This document shows, one piece after another, positions 50,163-58,391 of a stretch of DNA of 64,000 nucleotides (the stretch's first letter is position 1; each line of letters begins with the position of its first letter). Where the stretch lies: contig NZ_JAEMUD010000004.1 of the NCBI RefSeq assembly GCF_018342475.1, positions 1 to 64,000 on the forward strand. Reading direction: 5' to 3'. The notes under the pieces are model-generated. The model was not told where the DNA came from. It ran no database searches and saw only the letters and a program-made list of their open reading frames with translations. Source of the stretch: Parachlamydia sp. AcF125 (GTDB taxonomy: Bacteria; Chlamydiota; Chlamydiia; Chlamydiales; Parachlamydiaceae). Position numbers and translations under genes: made by a program.

Positions 50163-51404
50163 ATGAGTTTCTCTGCCTGGTGGTGGCTTTTTTTTAATTT
50201 TCTTTCGATTGTCGTTCTCGCATTTTATTCCATGGTGGAGATGGCTTGCGTTTCTCTTAACAAGGTACGGCTTCATTATTACGTCAGCCAAGGAAATACG
50301 CGAGCAATTTATTTAAATTACCTGCTGCAAAATCCTGCCCGTTTATTTGGAACGACTTTAATTGGAGTCAATGTGGCCATGGTCATCGGTTCGGAGTGCG
50401 CCCGAGAATTTTTCACCTCTTTAGGGCTAAGCCCCGACTGGGCCCCCATTCCTCAAATCTTCTTAGTGGTAATATTTGGAGAGCTTTCCCCCATGTTTGC
50501 TGCGCGGCATTATTCTGAAAATGTCGCCATGCTAGGAGCGCCCCTCCTATATGCCTCTGCTAAGCTGATGTCCCCTATTTTATGGGCTACTCACCAAGCC
50601 TCTAAGATTGGAAGCAAGCTTTTAAACCAACCAAGCTCAGAGCCAGACCTCTTCTTAAGTCAAGAAGAGCTGCAGAAAATTTTAGAAGAGCATGGAGAGG
50701 ATCGAGGACCTGGCGGCTCACCTTCAGAAGAATTCAATGATATAGCGGCTAACATCTTCCATTTGCGGATTAAAAATGCAGCTCAAATCATGACTCGCAT
50801 TCAATCAATTCCTATGATCCCCTCAAATGGAACCATTGCACAAATGCGCGCCATCTTGAAAAAAACCGGGGCCGATTATTTACCTGTTTATCACAAGGAT
50901 CCATCTAACATTGTGGGAATTGCTTTTCCACGTGATCTCGTTAGACTTCCTCCTACAAAAAGAGTACGCGACCATGCGCGCCCTGCATGGTTCGTCACAG
51001 AAAATACAAAAACCATGCAAATTTTAAAACACTATAGGCGCAATAACCAAAGTGTGGCCGTTATTTTAAATGACCAAGGAGCTGCCGTCGGCTTGCTAAA
51101 CCTCGATGATTTATTAGAAGAAATTATCGGAAAAGTGGGAGAAGAGGCTTCGACAAAACAAAAAACAAAATGGCTCATGGAAAGAACATTTCCTGGCGAT
51201 ATGCGCGTGGCAGATTTCAACAAGCAATTCGAAGCTAAACTCGATGAGGAGGGAGATTTAACATTGGCTCAATTAGTTGCAAAAGTGCTTGGCTATGCTC
51301 CTGAAGTGGGCGATTCTATTTACATTGAACCCTTTGAGCTGGAGGTAAAAGAAACCTCCCTGCGAGGTGCTAAAACAATTACTGTTATTACTAAAATTTC
51401 TTAA
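50163..51404 (+). CDS. CNNM/CorC-HlyC family membrane protein 2
   Basis: 413 aa paralog of the preceding gene, same order of parts: DUF21 membrane domain (FLSIVVLAFYSMVEMACVSL, VIFGELSPMFAARHY), CBS pair at about 205-335 (MTRIQSIPMIPSNGTIAQMR, AVILNDQGAAVGLLNLDDL) and CorC/HlyC tail (MRVADFNKQFEAKLDEEGD). In the membrane domain the family's GEIIPK signature is GELSPM here, i.e. the Lys and one Ile are lost, so the two copies are probably not equivalent. Likely role is divalent-cation handling together with its neighbour. Confidence 0.88.
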   Translation: MSFSAWWWLFFNFLSIVVLAFYSMVEMACVSLNKVRLHYYVSQGNTRAIYLNYLLQNPARLFGTTLIGVNVAMVIGSECAREFFTSLGLSPDWAPIPQIFLVVIFGELSPMFAARHYSENVAMLGAPLLYASAKLMSPILWATHQASKIGSKLLNQPSSEPDLFLSQEELQKILEEHGEDRGPGGSPSEEFNDIAANIFHLRIKNAAQIMTRIQSIPMIPSNGTIAQMRAILKKTGADYLPVYHKDPSNIVGIAFPRDLVRLPPTKRVRDHARPAWFVTENTKTMQILKHYRRNNQSVAVILNDQGAAVGLLNLDDLLEEIIGKVGEEASTKQKTKWLMERTFPGDMRVADFNKQFEAKLDEEGDLTLAQLVAKVLGYAPEVGDSIYIEPFELEVKETSLRGAKTITVITKIS

Positions 51405-51435
51405 AAAGTTATCATGTTGTTTATCATAAGTCTAA

Positions 51436-52647
51436 ATGAGTAATATGACTAGTTTTCTTGATTTTGGATTAGATCCTACTATTTTAAAAGCGCTGGAAAA
51501 ATTAAAGTTTCATGCGCCTTCCCCTATTCAAAAAGCCGCTATTCCTCACATCCTTCAAAAAAAAGATTTAATCGCTTTAGCTAAAACAGGTTCTGGTAAG
51601 ACAGCCGCTTGTGCAATTCCCATCTGCGACAGAGTAGATGTGCAATCCGGCTTTGTGCAAGCCTTAATTGTAGTTCCTACACGAGAGCTAGCCTTACAAT
51701 ATGCCACAGAAACCCAAAAAATTGGAGCAGAGAAAGGGGTTAAAACTTTTGCACTATTGGGAGGTGAAGACGCTGCCCTTCAGCAATCGAAGCTCAAACA
51801 CGGTGTGCAAGTCTTGGTCGCCACACCTGGCCGTTTAATCGACTTTATTTATTCTAGACAAATCGATTTAACCCATGTGGAAACTCTTATTCTCGATGAA
51901 GCGGACGAAATGTTGAGCATGGGTTTTTACGAGGACTTGGAGTTCATCATCCACTGCTTGGTGCACGAACATCAAACCTTGCTATTTTCGGCCACTATGC
52001 CCAATCAAATTCGGGATATTGCAAAAAAGCACATGCAATCTCCTTTGGAAATTTCATTGATTGGGGAGGATACCACTCCTGATAGGATTGAACACCGTTT
52101 TCTTTATTGTCGCTACCATGAAAAAGAACAAAATCTCATTCAACTCATCAAGAATCAAGCCCCTTCCAAAGCCATTATCTTTTGCAGTTCAAGGCAAGAA
52201 TGTGAAAAAGTAACCTTTATGCTTCGGAAACAGATCCAGGAGACGGTCGATTTTCTCCACGCTGGGTTAAGTCAAGATATTCGCTCTACTATTACAAATA
52301 AATTTCGCACAGGTAAAATCCAATTGCTCGTTGCTACCGATGTGGCTTCCCGAGGGCTTGATTTTTCTTCCGTCTCCCATGTTTTTATTTATCACCTAGC
52401 CGAGGATTTAGATTTATATATCCATCGCGCGGGGCGCACAGGACGTTACGAAAAAGCAGGGATTGTCGTAACCCTGGTGACGCAAAGAGAACTGCGCACT
52501 CTCAATCGGCTCTTAAAAGTCTTGAAGAAAGAGCCTCATTGGATCGGCCCTCCTCCTCCAGCAACTTCGTCAAAGCAAGAAAAAACAGGGCGAAAGCAAC
52601 GTTTTTACACAAAAAAAAGAAAACCAGCTAACCCTTCTTCGAGCTAA
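51436..52647 (+). CDS. DEAD-box RNA helicase
   Basis: 403 aa ATP-dependent RNA helicase. Motifs in order: Q motif FHAPSPIQKAAIPHI, I ALAKTGSGKTAA, Ia VPTRELALQ, Ib TPGRLIDF, II LDEADEML, III SATMP, IV IIFCSSRQE, V ATDVASRGLDF, VI HRAGRTGR. The C-terminus is a short basic tail (KTGRKQRFYTKKRKP) that may help bind RNA; there is no long RNA-binding domain as in DeaD/DbpA, so the exact subclass (RhlE-like, CshA-like) is open. Probable roles are ribosome assembly or mRNA turnover. The next gene starts 3 bases downstream. Confidence 0.93.
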   Translation: MSNMTSFLDFGLDPTILKALEKLKFHAPSPIQKAAIPHILQKKDLIALAKTGSGKTAACAIPICDRVDVQSGFVQALIVVPTRELALQYATETQKIGAEKGVKTFALLGGEDAALQQSKLKHGVQVLVATPGRLIDFIYSRQIDLTHVETLILDEADEMLSMGFYEDLEFIIHCLVHEHQTLLFSATMPNQIRDIAKKHMQSPLEISLIGEDTTPDRIEHRFLYCRYHEKEQNLIQLIKNQAPSKAIIFCSSRQECEKVTFMLRKQIQETVDFLHAGLSQDIRSTITNKFRTGKIQLLVATDVASRGLDFSSVSHVFIYHLAEDLDLYIHRAGRTGRYEKAGIVVTLVTQRELRTLNRLLKVLKKEPHWIGPPPPATSSKQEKTGRKQRFYTKKRKPANPSSS

Positions 52648-52650
52648 TTT

Positions 52651-53403
52651 ATGCAATCCACCCCTCTTCCTGTTTCTCTTGAATTAGACCCAAAAATTTT
52701 TACTGATCCTAACCTAATAAATCATAAAGATTGCGCATTAGCTCAGCTAGAGCAACAATTTAAAATAAAAGGAGGCCATCTGCATATCGTTAAAACATTT
52801 TCTGAAAAGTCAGAAAACCGTTTTACTTTTCAGCTTGGAGATGCCTTATATCCCGTTTGCTCGGGGGGGACCTGCCGATCCCAAGCTTTATACGAATTTT
52901 TACAACGAAAGCTCGATCATGATAATTTCGTGCTTTTCCCACCGCACGCAGCGCGCTGCGGGTATGACCCTTACAACGGAGAAGTGCGCTATTACACCGC
53001 TGCGCCGATTGTAGATGAATTTGAAAGCTTTTTTGGGAAAAAAAGAACTACCCGCTTTGGTTATGACCATGCAAGTGACTGGCATGATAGCCAAGGGGCT
53101 GTCACCGCGGAAAAAATTGCCTTAATTAAAACTTTCTATGACACAAGTTATTATGGCCCTCAAAGCCATTTTCAAGGCAGAACAGGGAAGCGCCGCGTAT
53201 ACATGGCCTTTGCGCATCCCACACACGCTGTTTTAAAACGTTTACTTGAAACGAATGACACTTTAGAAAAGGTAGTTCTTGTGGCAATTCCCTTGGCAGA
53301 CGAAATTACGACTCCCTCCCCCGAAGCCGGTATCCGAGGGGGCTCGCCCGAAGCCTATCAAGCTTTCCTTGATAAGATGGAAAAAATTTTTAGCAACCCC
53401 TAG
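52651..53403 (+). CDS. Putative CX5R phosphatase-like protein
   Basis: 250 aa with no signal peptide. Residues 68-79 read YPVCSGGTCRSQ: Cys70-SGGTC-Arg76-Ser77. This fits the CX5R(S/T) phosphate loop of Cys-based phosphatases, and the second Cys before Arg recalls low-molecular-weight tyrosine phosphatases (CxGNxCRS). Otherwise the protein matches no family I know; GYDPYNGEV, HASDWHD and VYMAFAHPTHAVLKRLL are further conserved-looking blocks. It follows the helicase gene by 3 bases, probably co-transcribed. It may be a tyrosine or phosphoinositide phosphatase, possibly host-directed, or an unrelated protein with a chance loop. Confidence 0.55.
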   Translation: MQSTPLPVSLELDPKIFTDPNLINHKDCALAQLEQQFKIKGGHLHIVKTFSEKSENRFTFQLGDALYPVCSGGTCRSQALYEFLQRKLDHDNFVLFPPHAARCGYDPYNGEVRYYTAAPIVDEFESFFGKKRTTRFGYDHASDWHDSQGAVTAEKIALIKTFYDTSYYGPQSHFQGRTGKRRVYMAFAHPTHAVLKRLLETNDTLEKVVLVAIPLADEITTPSPEAGIRGGSPEAYQAFLDKMEKIFSNP

Positions 53404-53485
53404 AACAATTAAGAAAATGTCTTTAATTTTCTTTATTAGATCTCTTTCCCAGCCTCTTTTCTTATTAGGGGGCTGTTATAAAAAA

Positions 53486-54427
53486 CTAGCCCTGTCCAAA
53501 TTTAACATTCACAATGGGCTTAGGAAGCTGAAAAACAACGTCTTCATTGGTGAAAACCACGTCTTCAACCTCTTTAACTCCTAGTTGCATCAATTTTTGA
53601 ATGCACTTTTGCACGATCCCCTCTGGAGTAGAAGCGCCCGCAGTTAATCCGATGGTTTTGACTCCGCTCATCCATTCTAGTTGGATTTCGCTTTCATTGT
53701 TGATTAAATAAGAGGGCACTCCCCGTTTAGAGGCCATTTCTCGCAAACGATTAGAATTGGAACTGGTGGGATCTCCCACAACTAAAACCAAATCGGTTTG
53801 GTCCGTAATTTCACGCAGGGCAAGTTGCCTATTGGTTGTCGCATAACAAATAGAAGAACTTGGCAGGGTGACAACGCGTGGATATTTTTGAACTAGAGCT
53901 TCTGTGATTTCCTTTACATCATCCAAGCTGAGAGTCGTTTGGGTAATATAAAATAACTTTTCCTCGTTTTTAAAAGCCAATTTTTCCACATCTGCCACTG
54001 ACTCCACAATTGTGGTCACGTCTGGAGCTTCTCCTGCAGTGCCAATAATTTCCACGTGATTGCGGTGCCCAATCAAAATCACTTGATATCCTTGGGCCGC
54101 ATACCGCTTAACGGCAGAATGCACGCGCGTGACAAGCCCACAGGTAGCGTCAATCTCAATTAATTGCCTACGGCTAGCCGCCTCACGCACAGCAGGAGAA
54201 ACACCGTGGGCTGAATAAATCAGACGAGCTCCTATAGGAACCTCGTCAATTTCTTCAATAAAAATGGCTCCTTTGGCTTTTAAACTATCGACTACCGCTC
54301 GGTTATGTACAATTTCGTGTTTAACATAAATGGGCGCTCCCCAATATTCTAAAGCTTTTTCCACTGTTTCAATGGCGCGTTCTACACCAGCACAAAAACC
54401 GCGGGGTTTAGATAGCAATAGCTTCAT
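53486..54427 (-). CDS. ispH: 4-hydroxy-3-methylbut-2-enyl diphosphate reductase IspH
   Basis: Last enzyme of the non-mevalonate (MEP) isoprenoid pathway, making IPP and DMAPP with an iron-sulfur cluster. 313 aa. The three cluster cysteines are Cys12 (PRGFCAGVERAI), Cys96 (IDATCGLV) and Cys194 (SSSICYATTNRQ); HEIVHNRAVV and the TQTTLSLDD stretch are also typical, as is GDPTSSNSNRL. Chlamydiae use the MEP pathway, so this fits. A weak inverted repeat (AGCCC/GGGCT) downstream lacks a T-run, so its terminator is uncertain. Confidence 0.95.
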   Translation of the reverse strand: MKLLLSKPRGFCAGVERAIETVEKALEYWGAPIYVKHEIVHNRAVVDSLKAKGAIFIEEIDEVPIGARLIYSAHGVSPAVREAASRRQLIEIDATCGLVTRVHSAVKRYAAQGYQVILIGHRNHVEIIGTAGEAPDVTTIVESVADVEKLAFKNEEKLFYITQTTLSLDDVKEITEALVQKYPRVVTLPSSSICYATTNRQLALREITDQTDLVLVVGDPTSSNSNRLREMASKRGVPSYLINNESEIQLEWMSGVKTIGLTAGASTPEGIVQKCIQKLMQLGVKEVEDVVFTNEDVVFQLPKPIVNVKFGQG

Positions 54428-54513
54428 TATTTAGCCTCCTTTATCCGATCAGACCAAAATCATAAAAGACTATTTGCTTAATTTCAATTGTTAAAATGAT
54501 AAAACTTAAGGCC

Positions 54514-56184
54514 CTATATATTTCCTGAAGGGACGCGTTGGCTAAGTAATAAAACCATTTTTTCCGCGCAAGCTGTTTCGTCGCACACAATTGGAATATT
54601 GCTAAATTTAGCATGCTCGTAATCTCTTTCAAAATGCACGCGTGCAATAATATCGGCATGAGGATTAATGTGTTGAGCCGCTGTGATAATCGAGTTGGTA
54701 ATAGGGAGATCAGGCGTAGTAATGACAATCAGTTGCACGTTTTCAATTTTAACTCTTTCTAAAAGTTGAAGCTGTGTAGCATCTCCAAAAAACAACTCGA
54801 TATTTTTTTCCTTCGTCGAAGAAACGGTATCGATATTTTGATCGATGACTAACACTTGGTGATTTGCAGCTAGATGATGAGCGACAGCTCTTCCAATAGG
54901 ACCAAATCCGACAACTAAGACCCTCGGTAAAAATAAGCCGGTCACCTCTGAAAGCCCGCTTAGATGTATGTCAGAAGAGTTTACATTAACAGCCCTTTTG
55001 GCCGCTTGTGTAAGAGGTTTAAAAAACTGAAATAGGATAGGATTCAAGGCAATGCTGATAAAAGCGCAAGCCACTAAAATATCGTAAGCGTTATCGGGCA
55101 AAATTTTTAAACGGCTCCCCTCTTCAGCTAAAATAAAGGAATATTCCCCAATTTGGCTGATCGCAAGAGCCACCGTAAACCCAACATAGCTGGGATATTT
55201 GGCTATTTTCACAATGAAGTAGGCAACAAGCGGGCGTAAAAACAAAAGAATGAGTAAGACTCCTCCAAAAAGAGGAAGGTTGTTTTTTACGACAAGGGGG
55301 TTAAATAACATTCCGACAGAGACAAAAAAAATCACCGCAAAAGCATCGCGCATCGGCAACGCATTCGCTGCAGCTTGGTGGCTTAATTCCGTCTTTCCGA
55401 CCACCGTCCCTGCAATAAAAGCGCCTAAGGCAAGCGAAATTCCAAAGATATAGGAAGACCCTACGGCAATCAAAAAGACAGAGGCTAAAATCGCTAAGGT
55501 GAAAAGCTCATGCGACCTTGCGCGTGCAATGAGTTTTAAAATTTTTTCAATTAAATTCTCTCCAATAAAATGCACAATTAATCCGAGCAGGAAAACTTTT
55601 AATAGAACCATTCCCACTGAAGCCAAAATGGTGAAAAAAGGACTTGAAGATGAGGTAGAAGGAGAATAAATTAAGGCGGGCAGTAGAATTAAGCCTAAAA
55701 CCGAAACTAAATCTTCAATAATCGTCCACCCGACAACGATATGCCCTTGCTTCGTGTGTAACAAATTTTGATCTGCCAAAACTCGCACAATAACCACGGT
55801 ACTCGATACGCAGATGGCCACCCCAATGACAAACCCTTCGATCACCGTCTGCCCTAACGCTCTGCTCAACCCAATCCCTGCACAAATCGATAGAAAAGAA
55901 AGCAAAAGGGCTCCTGGTATCACGATTTTTTTATCTGCATCGATATCCTTCCAATTAAAGTTAAGGCCCACAGCAAACATGAGTAAAGTCACACCGATAT
56001 TGGCAAGCTGGCCAGAAATATTTTGGTCGGCAATAAAACCTGGAGAATTGGGTCCTATCAAAAACCCGGCAATCAGATACCCTAAAATAGGGGAAAGTTT
56101 TAAACGCTGTGCCACATATCCTGCTGCACAAGCAAAGCCTAGCCCCACAGCCAAAATCCAAATAATATTTAAGTCTTCAGGCAT
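54514..56184 (-). CDS. CPA2-type cation/proton antiporter with RCK domain
   Basis: 556 aa. Residues 1 to about 390 form twelve or so membrane helices with SPILGYLIAGFLIGP, LLMFAVGLNF, GVAICVSSTVVIVRVLAD, GWTIIEDLVSVLGL and AISQIGEYSFILAEEG, as in KefB/YbaL-type monovalent cation:proton antiporters. From about 410 a TrkA-N (RCK) nucleotide-binding domain begins with RVLVVGFGPIGRAVAHHLAA and IELFFGDATQLQLLERV. The RCK part gates transport by NAD(H) or similar ligands. It probably regulates K and pH. There is no RCK-C domain at the end. acyP lies 27 bases upstream on the same strand, so they may share a transcript. Confidence 0.92.
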   Translation of the reverse strand: MPEDLNIIWILAVGLGFACAAGYVAQRLKLSPILGYLIAGFLIGPNSPGFIADQNISGQLANIGVTLLMFAVGLNFNWKDIDADKKIVIPGALLLSFLSICAGIGLSRALGQTVIEGFVIGVAICVSSTVVIVRVLADQNLLHTKQGHIVVGWTIIEDLVSVLGLILLPALIYSPSTSSSSPFFTILASVGMVLLKVFLLGLIVHFIGENLIEKILKLIARARSHELFTLAILASVFLIAVGSSYIFGISLALGAFIAGTVVGKTELSHQAAANALPMRDAFAVIFFVSVGMLFNPLVVKNNLPLFGGVLLILLFLRPLVAYFIVKIAKYPSYVGFTVALAISQIGEYSFILAEEGSRLKILPDNAYDILVACAFISIALNPILFQFFKPLTQAAKRAVNVNSSDIHLSGLSEVTGLFLPRVLVVGFGPIGRAVAHHLAANHQVLVIDQNIDTVSSTKEKNIELFFGDATQLQLLERVKIENVQLIVITTPDLPITNSIITAAQHINPHADIIARVHFERDYEHAKFSNIPIVCDETACAEKMVLLLSQRVPSGNI

Positions 56185-56211
56185 TAAACCTCCTACTTGA
56201 ATTTTGCGCTT

Positions 56212-56484
56212 TTAATAGACAATGTTAAAGGAATGGTAGGGCACTTTCACCTCTGTATATTCGATCATTAGCGAGTCAACCCGCCCAACACCGGGTCCCT
56301 CTCGGATTTTTTCCAACAACTTTTCCAAAATTTCTTGTACTCCTTGAGCAATCAACTCTACTGAACCGTCGGGTAAATTGCGTACCACCCCAAAAATTCC
56401 CATTTGGTTAGCATAATTTTGAACGGTGTAACGAAATCCGACCCCTTGCACGTGTCCTTTAATTATCGCATGCAATTCAATCAT
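56212..56484 (-). CDS. acyP: Acylphosphatase
   Basis: 90 aa, the standard length. GHVQGVGFRYTVQNYA (catalytic Arg18) and GVVRNLPDGSVELIAQG (catalytic Asn36) are the two acylphosphatase signatures; the enzyme cleaves carboxyl-phosphate bonds in small acyl phosphates. It heads a minus-strand pair with the antiporter and is divergent from tamA, with 89 bases between the two starts that must hold both promoters. Confidence 0.93.
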   Translation of the reverse strand: MIELHAIIKGHVQGVGFRYTVQNYANQMGIFGVVRNLPDGSVELIAQGVQEILEKLLEKIREGPGVGRVDSLMIEYTEVKVPYHSFNIVY

Positions 56485-56573
56485 GATTTCCTCTAAGTTA
56501 ATAAGCAGAGTTTGTTGAAAATAATCAGGTTAAAAGCTCATAATTCTCAATGTGCATAACCAGCATTTAATTC

Positions 56574-58391
56574 ATGGATGATAAGCAAAAAATGAAACGT
56601 CCCCCTTTTTTGTACTGTTTCATTACTCTATTGGTTCTCCTTATTCCTAATCAAGGGTTTAGCGCTCTTTCTTACGAAGTGGAATTTTACGGAGTAGATG
56701 ACAGTAAGACAAAAGAACTTTTACAATCCGCATCTGATCTTGTCCGCTTGCAAGATCACCCCCCTACCACTCAAGCCATGCTCAAGCGAAGGGCTGAGGC
56801 AGACACCCCTCAACTCATCAAAGTCATGCATAATTTAGCTTATTATAATGCAAAAATTGATGTCAAAATTGATTTTAAAGCTTCTCCTATCGTCGTCCAA
56901 TTCCACATTCTCCCCGGCCCCATTTACCCTTTCAAAGCCTTTAAAATTCAATTTGCTAAGCCTGAAATTTTAAAAGAAAGCATAATCCCTGATTTACTAG
57001 ATAACATACAAGTGGCTGATTTAGGAATTGGGATCAATCGAGCTGCTTATCCTAAAGCAATCATTGAAGCTAAAGAAAACTTACTTAGCATCTTAGCACG
57101 CAAAGGCTTTCCGTTTGCTTCTATCTCAAAAACAGAAGTCTTTGCCGATCAAACAGCAAAAGATATTTCGGTAGTTTTAACCGTCGATAGCGGTCCTCAG
57201 GTTGTTTTTGGACCTTTTAAAATTGTGGGAAATAAAGACGTTAAGGCCCGTTTTTTCCGCAGCAAGCTGCGTTGGGAAGAAGGAGCCCTTTATGACACAA
57301 AAAAAGTGGAAGAAACACAGCATGCCATTGAAGCTTCGCGTCTGTTTAGCTCAGTGATCATTACTCCTGAAAAGCCCGCTAATTCTGCCGACCATTTATC
57401 TCGCATGGTCATAGAAGTAACAGAAGGGAAAAATCGCAGCATTGGTTTAGGGGCTAGTTTCACCACTCAACGCGGTTCTGGGATAACAGCAGACTGGGAA
57501 AATCGCAATTTTAGAGGAATAGGAGAAAAGCTCAGTTTTCATGCCAACCTTTGGCAAGCAACCCAAGAGGTGACGCTTTTATTTGTTAAACCAGACTTTA
57601 AATGTCGCGATCAAGAATTTCACGGACTTTTAGAATATCAATATGAGACCACAAAAGGTTATACCGAATCTTCCCTTAGCCTATCGGGAACCATTGAAAA
57701 AAAAGTGAGCAATCGGTTATGGCTTTCCTATGGATCCATGTTCAAACAGCTAAGTAATACCCGCTCCGATCACAATGGAAGCTATAATCTTGTTAAATTT
57801 CCTACGCAATTGCGGTGGACAACCGTCGATAGCCTTTTAGATCCTACTCAGGGATGTTCCCTATATTTTCGCCTCATTCCCACGCTCCAGGTTCTTAAAC
57901 CCCAATTTGCTTACGTCATCAGCACGCTGACAGGAACGGCTTATTATTCTTTGACTCAAACCAAAAACATCATTCTTGCCGCGAAAGGATCATTCGGGAC
58001 AATTCAAGGCTCTCCACGACGCACAATTCCCCCTTCCGAACGTTTTTATGCAGGTTCAGAAACCACTTTACGAGGATACGCTTATCGCACCGTGAGCCCT
58101 TTAAAGGACCAACATAAACCCACCGGTGGACGCTCTATGATGGTATTTGCGCTAGAAGCTCGGATGCATACTACTAAAAATTTCGGGTGGGTTGGTTTTT
58201 ATGATTTCGGAAATGTCTATGCATCTCCTTTGCCAGAATTAAAATTAAACTTTTTACATGCAGTCGGATTAGGCTTACGCTACTATACCCCAGTAGGTCC
58301 TCTGCGACTTGACGTCGCCTTTCCTTTAAACCGACGGAAGCATGTAGATGGAGATTATCAAATTTACTTAAGCGTGGGGCAAGCTTTCTAA
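56574..58391 (+). CDS. tamA: TamA-like Omp85 outer-membrane protein
   Basis: 605 aa. Residues 1-30 contain a signal peptide (FLYCFITLLVLLIPNQGFSA; the true start may be Met7). About 35-270 are POTRA-like domains (KAFKIQFAKPEIL, VVFGPFKIVGNKDVKARFF), then a 16-strand type barrel whose loop motif GSETTLRGYAYRTV near residue 505 is the Omp85 signature, and the C-terminus YQIYLSVGQAF ends in Phe as outer-membrane proteins do. The three-POTRA size and the adjacent tamB gene favour TamA over BamA. TamAB links inner and outer membranes and moves lipids and/or barrel proteins. Its stop overlaps the tamB ATG by one base. Confidence 0.88.
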   Translation: MDDKQKMKRPPFLYCFITLLVLLIPNQGFSALSYEVEFYGVDDSKTKELLQSASDLVRLQDHPPTTQAMLKRRAEADTPQLIKVMHNLAYYNAKIDVKIDFKASPIVVQFHILPGPIYPFKAFKIQFAKPEILKESIIPDLLDNIQVADLGIGINRAAYPKAIIEAKENLLSILARKGFPFASISKTEVFADQTAKDISVVLTVDSGPQVVFGPFKIVGNKDVKARFFRSKLRWEEGALYDTKKVEETQHAIEASRLFSSVIITPEKPANSADHLSRMVIEVTEGKNRSIGLGASFTTQRGSGITADWENRNFRGIGEKLSFHANLWQATQEVTLLFVKPDFKCRDQEFHGLLEYQYETTKGYTESSLSLSGTIEKKVSNRLWLSYGSMFKQLSNTRSDHNGSYNLVKFPTQLRWTTVDSLLDPTQGCSLYFRLIPTLQVLKPQFAYVISTLTGTAYYSLTQTKNIILAAKGSFGTIQGSPRRTIPPSERFYAGSETTLRGYAYRTVSPLKDQHKPTGGRSMMVFALEARMHTTKNFGWVGFYDFGNVYASPLPELKLNFLHAVGLGLRYYTPVGPLRLDVAFPLNRRKHVDGDYQIYLSVGQAF

